A stretch of DNA of 34,620 bases, taken from assembly GCA_016802295.1 (NCBI GenBank), contig JAESIW010000200.1, positions 1,426,017-1,460,636 of the forward strand, read 5' to 3'. How positions within the stretch are numbered: the stretch's first letter is position 1; the number at the start of each line of letters is the position of its first letter. Shown here piece by piece: positions 18,345-30,415 of the stretch. The DNA is from Brachionus rotundiformis (taxonomy: Eukaryota > Rotifera > Eurotatoria > Ploima > Brachionidae). The notes under the pieces are model-generated. The model was not told the origin of the DNA. It saw only the letters and a list, made by a program, of their open reading frames with translations, and did not search any database. Made by a program: the position numbers and the translations under genes.

Positions 18345-19596
18345 TTAGTTTATTGAACCCGTGGAATAATACGCTAAACCCTCTCGGCTTAACTCGTTAG
18401 TTATTTTAGTCAAATCATTAACAAACTCTTGTACCTTAGAAAAATTAAAAAAATTAAATTAAATTAATAACAATAAAATAACATAAAAAAAACACTTGCT
18501 TTTTTTAATTGATAATCTGTATCAGCATCGGCATATTTTTCGCTATTTTTTCCATGATGAGCCATCACTAATTGGTACAGATTACGAATAGCCCTATTTA
18601 AATAAAATTTAGAAATGGACTTAATTTTTAAAAAAATGGCTCACATTCTTGTTTCACCAATAAGTAAAGTTTTTCCAGCTGCTGTCGTTTGTATGTGATT
18701 CCATTCGTTTTCAGCCTTATGTGACTCATTTTGACATCGGTCCAATTTGGTCTGTAACTCAGCCAATTCATTGTTCATGGTCAAAATTTCGTAATTCTTT
18801 CTCTAAATATAATAATTAAGTACAATTTAAATACAAATGTTAATTGCCTACTACCTCTAAATAATTATTGAGTTCCTTTCTACTATCATTAATTCTTTCC
18901 TGATTTTCTTTCTCGATGTCCAGTAGATCTTTGTAATTGGTGGTCAGCGTTTCATATCTATCAATCACTTCTCTGATTTCTTGAAACTCGTCAAGCGCTT
19001 CTACACTCTTGACAAAATTTTAAAAAAAAATTAACAAATTAATTTATTTTTTTTACTTGTTCTAAATATCTATTAAATTTGGCATGCTTTTGAACTTTGC
19101 GTTGTAATTTATCCTTCAGAGTGGTAAGAGTTTCTATTTCGCTTTGTAGGCGTTCAATGTCCTTTTGTTTAGTCTTTTGCAGTTCTCTCTCATCTTCAGC
19201 TTTTTTGACAGCTCGTGACAATTTGGCATCATTTTCTTTCAAAAATTTGTCAAATTTTATCACAGATTCCTTAAGCTGCATTTCTTTTTTTTCCAATTCG
19301 ATTCTTCGTTGGGCCAAGCTTTCCATTTTCATTTGAAATTCCTTTTGTTAAAGTATTAGCCATCAGAAAAAATTATAAATAGATCATACTTCTTTCTCGG
19401 CCGTAAGAGCTGTCTCAACCTCAGCCATTTCGCGCCTCTTCTCCAAAAGCTTCGTAGCTGGTGTCAAATGGTCTTCTTCTTTCTCTGGCATTTTGCTTCA
19501 TTATTTAATTTAAAACCAAATTTAATTCAAAATTTATCTTAATTACACCATGAGTTTGTTCTCAAACAGTGTCCGGAAATAGTCCTTGATGTCCAT
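18345..19596 (-). CDS. CFAP73: CFAP73/CCDC42-family axonemal coiled-coil protein
   Basis: The exons are 19596-19547, 19495-19390, 19341-19057, 19007-18855, 18802-18645, 18593-18500 and 18434-18345. All phases agree, giving 311 aa, against about 308-316 aa for the human family members. The start MDIKDYFRTLFE and the sequence DHLTPATKLLEKRREM fit CFAP73 better than CCDC42. The DUF4200-type core follows (QLKESVIKFDKFLKENDAK), and almost the whole chain is predicted coiled coil. The conserved W..IQTTAAGKTLLIGETRMA segment lies near the C-terminus. CFAP73 (MIA2 in Chlamydomonas) belongs to the modifier-of-inner-arms complex, which with the I1/f inner dynein controls ciliary beating. The sixth intron begins with GC (AA|GCAAGT) instead of GT. 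An X-box-like motif lies 96 bp upstream. Confidence 0.88.
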
Positions 19597-19691
19597 CTTA
19601 TTCAAATTTATCACCCAAATCTCAAATAAAAACAATATTATAATTTAAAATTATTGTTTTCTTCTTGTAGCGATTATTATTAACTAACGGT

Positions 19692-19705
19692 GTTACTATG
19701 GCAAT
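19692..19705 (+). promoter_or_regulatory. X-box-like motif upstream of the CFAP73-like gene
   Basis: GTTACTATGGCAAT differs at two positions from the RFX consensus form GTTACCATGGCAAC and lies 96 bp before the CFAP73-like ATG, in the 221-bp spacer to WDR11. X-boxes are expected at axonemal genes. The motif is near-palindromic, so the strand is nominal. Confidence 0.5.
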
Positions 19706-19817
19706 ATACCTTCAAATAAAATTCTAGTTTAGGATTTAAAATTTAATTTTGATAAGAAAATAAAATTTAATTTTTATAATTTTTATAAGATAAACTTTAT
19801 TTCAGTTTAAAAAAAGT

Positions 19818-22800
19818 CTAAAAATTTAATAACTTTTTAAATTCTAAAAAGTTGATGATAATATTTTTGGCAATTGATCGCTGTTGGTCATTTTCTATCT
19901 GTTCAATCTGATCCGAAATTTGTTCTGCAAAATTTTTCTCCTCGACTAGTTTGACATTTTCACCTAAGTTAATCAAATTATTGCTGACCAAGTAATTAAA
20001 AAATAGATAAGTAAGCTGAATGTAGTTTGTGCCTGTAAGGAGATCTAACACTCTCCAATAAGCATGGCAGCTCAGAAGCAAAAAAATCGCCGTTTCCTTT
20101 CAAAAAGAGTTTAGTTAAGAATTTTAATTTTAACTTTTCGATACTTTTCGATTAATGGCATTAGAACTCAAATATTCAGTCCATCTTTTAACTATCTCTT
20201 GCTGCTCATTTTCGCTCAAACGCATTTTTGCCAACCAGGCAGCCTTTTCCCATTCATTGTTGTCCTGCAAATATCTACAAGCATCAAAAATCAATCCTAT
20301 CAAGCACAAAAGTTCTACACCATCTAATTTTTAAAAACAAATTTAAATCAAATACTTTAATAAGTAACAATAAAATTAACTATTTATTTTGGTTGAGTTG
20401 TTAAAAGTATAGCTTTCTAGAGATAAATTTTGTCATCAATAACTAAAAAATGTAAATATAAAATCAAATAAATCATATTTAAGTCTAACTTTTATAGGTT
20501 AATTTTTATTTTAAAAAAAATAAACTTTCACATCAAGTATAAAAATTACTAAAATAGAAAACTTAAGTCTTAATTTGTTTTCATTAAAAATACTTAAAAT
20601 TTTAAATTAATTAAACAATTATTTTATAAATGAAATAAAACTATAAATATTATGTTTTCATTTTAATTCTTACTTGTAAAAATTAGAATTAAATTAATAA
20701 ATAATAAATAATTAATTAATTGTTGTTAAAGTCACAATACAAAGAAAATAATTTACCATAAACCTTTCCACTTGCTATTAAGTTAGTTGCCACAAGCTTA
20801 ATTGATGTCTTTGCTTGGGAATTTTCATCCGAATTTTTTACACTTGCGATCAGACAGGCCCTTTAAAATTAAAATTATTCCAAAAATTTAACTCAATTTT
20901 TATATCAACTTGACCAAATTGTTGGTGTAATTGTCACTATCTGGATCCGATTCAAGTAGAAAGTTAAATGCTGAGTCCAACTTATTGGATAGAATGAAGT
21001 CTCTTAGAACCGAATTGAACTGTTGGTTTTCTATTTTGCCCTGATACAGGTCCAACATTTCGATTTCTCTTGCACAAAATTCAGATGAATTTACCACAAA
21101 TGAATTGTGACCAAGCAATGGTCTAAATTTTTTTTCACTTGAAACTTTATCATTTTCGGTCAAATATGAAAAAAGTGTCCAGAATTTAGTCTCAAAACCA
21201 TTGGCGTTTATCATCGCGCTTATATAAGCAAATCGATCGATGGAACTTTGGTATGTATGGTTAAATTTGTTCTCCAAAATTTCAACTATCGGTGAAGAGA
21301 TTAAGTCTTGTCCCAATTCTTTTATTTTATTTTGATGTATACGATCAAATATTAAAGTTTTTAATTTGAATAAATTTGTCTCTTTTTGTTCCAAATCAAA
21401 TAGATTTGGAGCCATCAATTGGCCAAAGTCAAAATTAATGTTAAAGTTAACATCATAAATCTTTATTGAAAAATCGTTGAATTGAATAAAAAGTCTATCT
21501 GATGAGCACCAATTTGAGTCCAAAATTTTATTTTTTGTTTTAAATTCGCTAAATAAATCCAAATTATTGATATCATAAATTTGAATCAAATCAGTGTGCT
21601 GGACCAATAAAAGCATGTTTTCCTTACCAGGTGCAAATTTTACTTTTCTTATCTCCATGCTACGTTTATAAATCGATTTCAAATATCTGGTCTTTAGATT
21701 CCATCGGCTCAAATTTCCATCTAAGTCACCAAAAACAATAAAATCTTTTTTCAAATCAATTGATGTAACATTGGTTATTTGGCCATCCTCCGGCAAAGTA
21801 ATCGCACCATCTTTGATATTATTCGATTCAGCACAAAAACTATACATCAGACCAGAATTATCTATACATATAAAGTTTTCTTTTTGATCTAATTTCGATT
21901 GATTTTCTTTTTCATTCTTCTCATTTTCTGAATTTGGTGCATTAGATTCGTCCAATGTATCAAGCGTCGATTTGACTTCTAGCTTCTTGGAAAAATCATG
22001 TGGACACCATTCCTTAATTTTTTATTTCAAAGATATGTTTGTTTTTGTAAATTAAAAAGTTACCAAAATAGTGATAATTGGTGATTTTCGGGAAATTTTT
22101 TTAATCAATGAAAAACTCTTTAAATCCCATATTTCAAAAGGATGCTCCTTGAACAATATCACCATGTATTGTCTAAGCAAAATTAAAATTAGATTTTTGC
22201 TTAATTAGTATTTTTAAAAATCTTTTAATGGATAAAAATTCATTTAAAAAATAATATACTATGTATTATTAGATTATTTTTAAAAGCTGGGAGACATAAA
22301 TTTAATTTATTTGGAATACTTCAAATTATTGAATAAAGAAGGTTTAATTGAGTTTATCTAAAAGAATATAGATTAATCTTATAAATTTTTAATTAATTGA
22401 AACGATATAAATCGATTAATGTGTCAAAAGTGTTTACCAGTAAAACAAATATGTTATGAAACTTCCATACAACACATAAATCACTTTAATCTAATTGAAA
22501 ATTGTCAATTAACAAGATACTTAATTCAAATATACACAATTTTAAATGGTTTTGAAAAAGTGTTGTTAGAAATGGTATAAATTTAGCTTGTAGTCTAAAA
22601 ATCAAAATTATGGAACAAGGCTAACGCTTCTGAGCGTTAGTTTAGATAGATAGAAATATCTATACTGCAGATATTATTATTATTATCATTGTAATTATTA
22701 ATATTAACTTCCAATAAAATACAAAATCAATTTTTTTTTATTTTAAAATATCCTATCCATTTAAGTTTATTGAGGCAAATGAGCTTTAACGGGTTAATCA

Positions 22801-24740
22801 AAACCTTTCCTTTTTTATCAATATAACAAAATATATTAATTAATCATAATATTTAATTTAGAATTATATAATATTTGTAATAATCTTACTTATAAAATTA
22901 ATTTTAATTTTTTTATATATTTAATAATAAAGTGTTTTTGTTTACCTAAGGTTAGATATTTTAATTGCTGTAATGGGAGATTCCTCGATCTGATTAGTTC
23001 GGATACTAGCTGTTTCACCTGTTCGTAAATCAACATAAAAAACATCATTTTTAACCAAAACTTGTTGCTTATTTTGTGAATTATTTAAAGAATCAAGTAC
23101 ACTTGAGGATATATTTGTATTATAGGACCAGGTAATTAGGGAAAAGAGATTAATCCATTCGATTCCCATTATGGGATTTGTGGTCAATGCTATTTTGCGA
23201 TCTATTCTGTTAGAATTTAAGTTAAATATTGATAAAAATCCAACTGAATCACCAAAGGCCATTAATGGATGCCAAAATTTGCAATTTTTTCTGGTCAAAC
23301 GAGGTCCCATTTTAACAACAAATGAACTTGAGGAAATCGAATCCAGCATGGATACGAGGATCAGTTTTACCTTTGTTTGGCTCTTCATTATCTCAAATAA
23401 AAATAAATTCTCTTCGTCCAAGATTTTATCCTTTTTACCAAAAAGTTCATATTTTAATAAGCGTCCATCGCTAATAATCATGGAGCAGATTCGTTCAGTA
23501 TTAGGACAAACAGAAAAGCCGAATACACTACTGTTCTTTGGCAAGCGTTTTTGCTCAGTATTGGTTATGAGTTCATATTGGTGAATGCCGTCATTGGATC
23601 GTTTATGCATCGAAAGGGAACCATTTTCGTGCACTGCATAAAACGCATCTGTTTGGTGACAGGGGTAAATTTGTTGAAATGGGCTAAAAACCTTGTCAGT
23701 TTGAACAAAGCCTAAAGTTTGATTAATGGTAAGATCAAAGATGAATATTTCTCGTGGATAGACCAGAAATAAGATATTTTTGGCATATGGATGGAATTCT
23801 ATCTGAAAGCACTCTTTTAGAAGAGATTTCTGTTGAACTGATTGACTAGGACTAGACTTGTAATCTGACGATTTTTTCCAATAGTTGGTAAACAAATTGA
23901 TGGATGAGCGCCGTGGTGACTCAATGTTTGTTTCAAGTTGTGTTGATGGATCATTTGAAGCTAAATAAAATTTACGCTGCCATTTTTCGACTAGATTGGA
24001 GTCTCCCATTGACTCTAGTTTTAAAAAATTAATAAAATTTGATCCCAAAACTTAAAATTTAAATTAAATAATTAAATTTTAGAAATCTTTTTCAATCGAT
24101 TTACAGGCTATTTTGAGGAAATCATGCTGATCAATTGTAAATCCTTGTAAGCGTTGATCATTTAGATTTTTTTGCCAAATTCGACTGGTGCTTTCAGTAT
24201 TCCAAATGATTAATTTTGAATTAGAGTAAAGAGATATAAGGGTGTTTGAGTTATTATTCTTGTTAATTGTTTGGCCATTGGATAACCATCTCATATCCAA
24301 AAGTTTATTACTTTGATTCGATTGATTATTTTCATTTGAATTAAGTTCACTGACAATTCTGGATTCATTTATGTCCCAAATTGAAATTATATCGTCAGCA
24401 GCCGTAGCTAGATGTGGATAGATGGTTTTATTACTGTTCAAATTAGAACTTGACCATTTTAAGTTACAAATTGAGCTTTTAAGTAAGCTGTTTGGGCTCA
24501 ATGTTTTCAATATCTAAAAAATTTTCCTTTTAAATGAAGCTTTTAAGTTTTACTTTAAACCTTCAAGTTAGTTGAATCAATTATGTATATGTTGTTCAAA
24601 TAAGCCAAAGCTATGCATCCTAGATGGTTCCTTAAGATAATTTTTAATTTGATTAATTTATTTGTTTTTTTTTACCAGTCAATACAGTTTCTATTTGAAG
24701 CATCCAGATTATTCAGGATGACTTGAGTGTCTATTTCCAT
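19818..24740 (-). CDS. WDR11: WDR11 (BRWD2), two-propeller WD-repeat protein
   Basis: The nine exons are 24740-24676, 24630-24561, 24513-24105, 24050-22946, 22172-22064, 22012-20910, 20860-20757, 20323-20145 and 20096-19818. Phases agree throughout, giving 1140 aa; human WDR11 has 1224. Characteristic stretches align along the length: LVYPREIFIFDLTINQTLGF, the HENGSL word, EIWDLKSFSLIKKIS, FGDLDGNLSRWNL, KVRFAPGK-like FAPGKEN, and KTSIKLVATNLIASGK. The N-terminal half is WD repeats and the C-terminal part is alpha-helical. WDR11 forms a complex with FAM91A1 and C17orf75 that captures vesicles at the trans-Golgi network, and it is linked to Hedgehog signalling and ciliogenesis. The fourth intron (22945-22173) is 773 bp, far longer than most others, and the seventh is 433 bp. 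The tail is somewhat shorter than in vertebrates. Confidence 0.93.
22618..22672. repeat. short stem-loops inside WDR11 intron 4
   Basis: CTAACGC and GCGTTAG form a perfect 7-bp stem around TTCTGA. It is followed by ATAGAAATATCTAT, a second palindrome, and then an ATT microsatellite. It is non-coding and may be part of a small mobile element or an intronic structure. Confidence 0.4.
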
Positions 24741-26425
24741 TCTAGGCAAAGTTTTTAATTATTATTTTAAGATTATTAGTGATTTTGATAATTTAGTCAT
24801 TTTTGTTTAAGGTATGCATATATATTTTATGTCAAAAAAAAAAGAATCAAATTTTTGGAATTTAATTTTAATATTTGCAGTTGTTAGCTAACAAAATTTC
24901 GATTTCAATCAATTTTTTATAAATATTTTATTATTAAAAAAAAGAGAATTAAACATTTAATTAGAATCAATTTTTATTTTCTTTTTCACCAAGACTTATG
25001 ATTAGCAATTATCTCTGATTTAAGTAAATATTAATTAAATAAATTGATTCTGAATAAATGATGTACTTAGGCAGACAATTCTAAATAATGACTATTCGAT
25101 TTTATAAGTAATATCGTTTCAAATTTTCACTTCATCTCCTAAAATCCAACTACTCTGTCTGGATTTTGGATATCTTAAAATGCAGCGCTATGCAAATTGG
25201 ATCAAAGAATCCTTACTTTAATTAAACCAGTTATGACAGGTATGGTACAATGAAATTAAATAAATAAACTCTTGCAAAGAACTGGGGATTTATATTTATA
25301 ATATTATATCTGTGATGGAAATTGTATTTCGGAATGACTTCCTAAGAATCCTGTGGTTAGGCCTTCTCAATGTTTTACGATAAATTTATGGTGTTCATTT
25401 CTTGGGACATCCCAGATATTTAAAATGCCCAAAGAAGAGCGATTAAGATAAATTGAGTGAAAAAAAAATTGAAAAATTTTAATAAATGCTTATTTTCAAA
25501 ATGACTTAAAATGAAAAAATGTTTACTAGATATAATTTTTAACAGTAGAAAGGCTGAGGGGTTTTTAAAATCCTTTTTTAAATAATTTAAACTTGAATAT
25601 TATCTCAAAGAAATAAAGTTATCAAAAATTATTCAAAGAAACTTAAAATCAACTTGTAATACTTAAATTTTTTAATCATAATTTAAATAAAGTTTTTCTA
25701 TGTCTTTTGATATTTTTATTTGAAATTTTTTTAATTAATCAGCCGGGCTTTCTAATGTTAATTAAAAATTTGAAATATTATAAGAATCCTAAATTATAAA
25801 AAAAATTCGAAGAAGAATTTAAAAAAAGCTAATTTAATTACTACACCGAACGACAATCTTATGACTTGCTTTTTTATTTATTTAGCAGTTTATGGTTACA
25901 ATACCAAAATATTTCCACTCTAATTTTTAATAAAATATGTAAAAAATATAGTTATATTATTCAATTTTATCTAAAATTTCTTATTCAGAGTGCTAAAAAC
26001 TTTTAAAAAGTCAGTTTTAATTTTTTAGTTGAGATGAACTACTCGTTAGTTGTTATTGACAAGTTTTTATTTGTATGGAAAATTAAGACCTTAATTTAAA
26101 ATAAAAATGAAACTTTAATAAGAAAAGATAAAATTATTTTTAGAAAAAAACATTTAAACTAGCTGAATTATAAAGGAAATATTTATTAAATTTTAGATTT
26201 AAAAGCTTAATTTCTAATTTAAATTTAATTAACAATTTTTTTTAACTTCTATATAAGTAATAATAAAACAAACTCTAATATTTCAAAAAAAAATTCATTC
26301 AAATCTATATTCATGCTTCTATTATACACTTGGACATTTAAAAAAAATAACAAAGATAAAAATGGACTTTGACAAAGTTAAAATGATGACTAATAAAATT
26401 ATGAGCTACAAATCTAAGTGGGCAC
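24741..26425. other. AT-rich intergenic region, possible traces of retroelement
   Basis: This is the 5' flank of WDR11 and the 3' flank of the MBT gene. At about 25380-25450 the plus strand reads FLGH and, after a frame change, KMPKEERL, which resembles the FGH..RMP.ERL ending of some LINE reverse transcriptases. That evidence is too thin for a firm call. Nothing else is supported. Confidence 0.3.
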
Positions 26426-29317
26426 TTAGCGTGACTTCTTTTTCTGTTGTTTTTCTTCATTATTCTTAGGAGGATGTTCAAGATTGTAGCCCACAAGATG
26501 ACACCAACCAATGGGATATATATCACATGATTCAAAGTCCACCCATTGATCGTATTTTTGATCCCAACCATCAAAATTAAGACGAATTAAGCGATTGACT
26601 ACTGCTACAACAGTAGCTACGCACACAAGTTTTGGCTCTATAAGATCTACACTCTCTAGCTTCATACCAACTCTAAATGGATTATTAAAATTTGCTTCCT
26701 TTATTTAGAAATTTTTATCTATAAATTTAAATAAAATTTTTTTAGCCGATTACTGTTCCAAATAGCTCTGGGGGAGCATATTCTGATTTTGTCTCTTTCA
26801 AATAAGTTTCCCAATCGAATTTTTTTTTATAGTCTTGAAAATAAAAATAAGAAAAAAAAAGAGGAGATTTTTTCAGCTTACTTAATGGTTTTTGAAGTGA
26901 TAATTTGTTTTTGGCACAAAAACCAGCTGGTAAAAGGGACGAAGAAGTAGAATGATAACAAAATTTTTCATTTTCATCATTACAGCCATCAATTTCGACC
27001 ATTATGTATCCATCAGACAATATCTGGGTTATCGAAGCTACAGCTATGTTTGACAAATTCAAAGGATCGACAGCTTCAAGCTTCATATTCTTCCGAAATT
27101 TAGCTTTATTTTCATTTTTTTTAAATTTTTTTTCCTATAAAAAATTGTTAACAAAATTTTTAATTTTTTGTTTCCAAACTTTTTTTACTTTGGCAAACAT
27201 ATCAGGTGAACATTCATTGCTTAAATAGGTATTAGTTTCATATTTTTTAGCCGATTCAATCAGATATTCTTGTGAAGAAATTATTTTGTGTCCGACAGAG
27301 ACTGACCAACCAATTGGGTGTATTAAGTCAGATTTTTCATGGCACCAGAAATCATCAAACTCTGTCTTGTCTTCATATTTGAATCTTAAACGACCCCCAA
27401 TATTTTCTATTATTTTGGCTACACGCATTTGACCCAAAGCTTTCTTATCAATTAGTTCCAAAAGCATACCTTTACGAAATTTTGAACTCAAAGATTGTAT
27501 TATCTGAATAAAAAAATATTTTATATTGTTTCCATGAAAATACACCTTACTTTTTGACTTAAATTTTTTGGCAATGTTCTTGAGTTTAAAATTTTTTCAA
27601 TGGCATAATCTTCCCACTTATCTTTTTTCATAATTATTTTCATCGGTGGAGTCAAAAAGTACTGATTATCAGTAGCCCAACCGATGTGATGTAAGTCCTT
27701 ATCATTTATATGCATCCAAAAGTCACTGCTAGAATCCTCTTCAAATCCAATATATCTAAGCTTAAGCCAGTAACCGCATATTTTAACAATGGAAGCAAAC
27801 CAAAAGAGCTGGTCACGGAGAGGTTGTTTTTCCAAAATATGAAATGGCGGCTGATCTCGATTTGGAACTTCAACTTTTAAGTTATTTATCAACTTGATCC
27901 ATTCATTAGTCAATGGAGCGTGTTTGAAAAAATTCACAGGAGCAGCCGTACATTCTGAATTCTGTTCCAGAAAATGAATCCAATTGAAACTTGATTCTAA
28001 TACTGGCCTGATTGTCTCATTTGGTACCAGAAATTTTTTACCTTCATTTGAGCTGCTCTGAGAGCTGTTTATAGGCTGGGATGAATTTGGACCAGATGAT
28101 GAATTGTTTGCAGTTGATTGGTTAGAGTCTGTGCTCGAATTAGATGCCGATATGGATGAATTGGAAGCTTTACGGGCTCGCTTGGCTGGAGCTGGAATTG
28201 TTGGGCTTTGACTGATTGCTTGCGTATTTGTAACAGATTGAACCGAAGAGACGAGCACATTGGTGTTTGATTCAGAATTTTGGTTTAAATTATCATTTTG
28301 TTTTGATATAAGGCTTTGCTGTGAAAGAAGACTGCTAATTGTTGGTTGACCAGACTTGGAATATGAAGAGTGACCAGACTCTAAAGAATTAATTTTCAAA
28401 TTATTTAGTTTAAAATTTTAGTATGGTGTTACTGGTAGTACTTTGGATTGGATTAGAATTTGAAGAAGTGCTATTAGGGGATGCTGTAAATTGCATCACA
28501 TTCTGAAAATGGCTTGGACTTTGATTTAGCTTTAATAAGAATTTTTTTTAAAAACAAATATAAATAAGACATTTTTGATGATTATAATTTTATAAAAATA
28601 AAATTAAAATATTCTAGTATTTAGCTTAATTTAAGATATAAAGCTATAAATAATTATTTTTGGGCTAAAATTTTAATCTTAAATAATAAACAAAATTTTC
28701 TCATTAAGTTACCGCTTCTACAGTTCGCTTAAGTCCATGACTTTGCTGCTGTTGTTGTTGCTGCTTTTTGATTCCATTTTGGCATGCAACTGAGCAATAA
28801 AGCTTTGATTTACCATAAAAAGCTGCTTTCACACCATATTCTCCACAATTACTGCAATATGCTTGATTATACTAATTAGAAAGTTTTTTTTCTAGCTTTG
28901 AAGCTTACCAAATCCCCCATATGTTGAAGTTCCTGAGGTAGATCCACTTGAATTTGTGCTCGTCTGTGATCCTGAGCTAGATACATTATTATTTGACGAA
29001 GTATTTTGAGTAGAATTGGAATTCATAGAATTGATTGAAGGGATCAAAGTGAAAGTCGAACCAGTCATTTGATTTATTTTTAAGCTTGACGGCTTTACAT
29101 TGTTGTTTTCCAAAGTAAATGATAGGCCATTTGTTTGGTTCAAATTAATATTTGAATGCAAAGTGTTGAGTATTTGTATATTCTTTGAATTTTGGATAGC
29201 AGAAGATGATGAAGTTGTGCTAATTTGCTGGACTTTTGGTATATTTTGGGAAATTGATGATGAAAATTGAGAAGATGTGTCAATAGAAGGTTGAATATTT
29301 GGATTTTGTTGGCTCAT
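26426..29317 (-). CDS. FCS zinc finger + four-MBT-repeat Polycomb-type protein (MBTD1/L3MBTL2-like)
   Basis: The eight exons are 29317-28909, 28861-28713, 28529-28433, 28380-27551, 27503-27189, 27134-26882, 26833-26754 and 26698-26426. They are fully in phase and give 801 aa. The N-terminus (1-136) is Ser/Asn/Gln-rich. An FCS zinc finger has C139, C142, C159 and C163 and is followed by a run of seven Gln. A basic KRARK stretch lies near 285. Four MBT repeats follow at about 350-490, 500-600, 605-675 and 685-790, each with its W-C/W or IGW ending (DLHHIGW, LIHPIGW, LLPAGFC, DIYPIGWC). Repeat 4 keeps the aromatic-cage residues: Asp in ESVD, then FDGW and KYDQW, as in MBT domains that bind mono- and dimethyl-lysine of histone H4. 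The order FCS-4xMBT without a C-terminal SAM fits MBTD1 or L3MBTL2, and not Drosophila Sfmbt. It is a nuclear chromatin reader, likely a repressor. Most introns are about 47-55 bp. Confidence 0.9.
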
Positions 29318-30415
29318 ATTTAGGTTTTTCTTTGGCAGTCGAAAAACATTAATCTACTGATTTTTGACTAGTTTTACTATAAATATAATAAATTTGAAAT
29401 TTATATGCATTATTTAAAATATATTATATTCTAAAATATCAGAATAATATTTCATTTATGCTTTATTTTAATTTTTTCACTATTTTATTCGATTGAATTT
29501 TAATTAAATGATAACAGAATAAAAAAAGAAATGTAAATATGTCAATAGTTGCTAAGAGGTCATTTTTTCTGGCAATCATCATGATACCAAAATAAAGTTT
29601 AAATAAGTTTTGAAGCTAGTTGGAAATTTTATCAGTTTAAAGAAAAACCAAATAAGTTGAAAATCAAATTTTATTCCAAAAATAATAATTTATTTAAAAA
29701 AGTCATAATAAGTCAGTCTTAATTATTACTGAACCAAAAAATTGTTTAAAGACGGGTTAATAATAACTTTTTACCAATTTTTCTCCTTACCACTAAGATG
29801 AAAGACTAAGATCCACTAAGATCAAGCAGATTTTTAACAAGATAATAAGATTTAAATATAATTCCAGTTGTGACTTATAAATGAAATACTCATAATGAAA
29901 AAAAAAAAATTAAGCCTAGCAAAGTGGTCAAAAAGCAAAAAAAATAATTTCTAATATAAGTACAAAAAACATCCTTTTGACTTTCTCAATTCGACTATTA
30001 TCTTGAGATATTCAAAATTTAAATTGTAAAATTAAATTGAAACTACAAATTTAAAATCAAATTTTATTTAAATTAAAATAAATATTTAACAAATGACAAC
30101 TTTAAATGGTAAGTTTTTTTTTTATATATTTTTAACTATTGGCTCAAACTAAATTTAATTATTGAGTTCAATGTTCTAAATTTTTAAAAACTTTAAAAAA
30201 ATCAAAAAATTAAGCTCTTTTTAGTGGAAAAAAACCATAAAATGGCAAAAAAATTATAAAAATCCCTGAGGGCACTTGATAATTTACTAAAACGTCTTTA
30301 TGATCTTTTTTTTTTACTAATTATGAAATAAAACTATTAAATAAAAACAAGTCTAAGTAAATGGAATAAAATATTAATCTTTTTAACAAATAACCAATAA
30401 CTTAAAAAAATCTAT
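29318..30415. other. AT-rich intergenic region
   Basis: This is the upstream flank of the MBT gene and the downstream flank of the NERD gene. At about 29792-29833 the word ACTAAGAT occurs three times within 42 bp. Nothing else is seen. Confidence 0.5.

Noticed and set aside
23171..23584. 137-codon plus-strand frame
   Set aside because: It is antisense to a WDR11 exon that aligns along its length with the known family.
25380..25450. Possible LINE C-terminal motif (FLGH, then KMPKEERL after a frame change)
   Set aside because: It is one short motif needing a frameshift in AT-rich DNA, with no supporting upstream blocks.
29792..29833. Three copies of ACTAAGAT, possible regulatory repeat or CRISPR-like array
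   Set aside because: The repeats are too short and unevenly spaced, and CRISPR is not expected in an animal genome.
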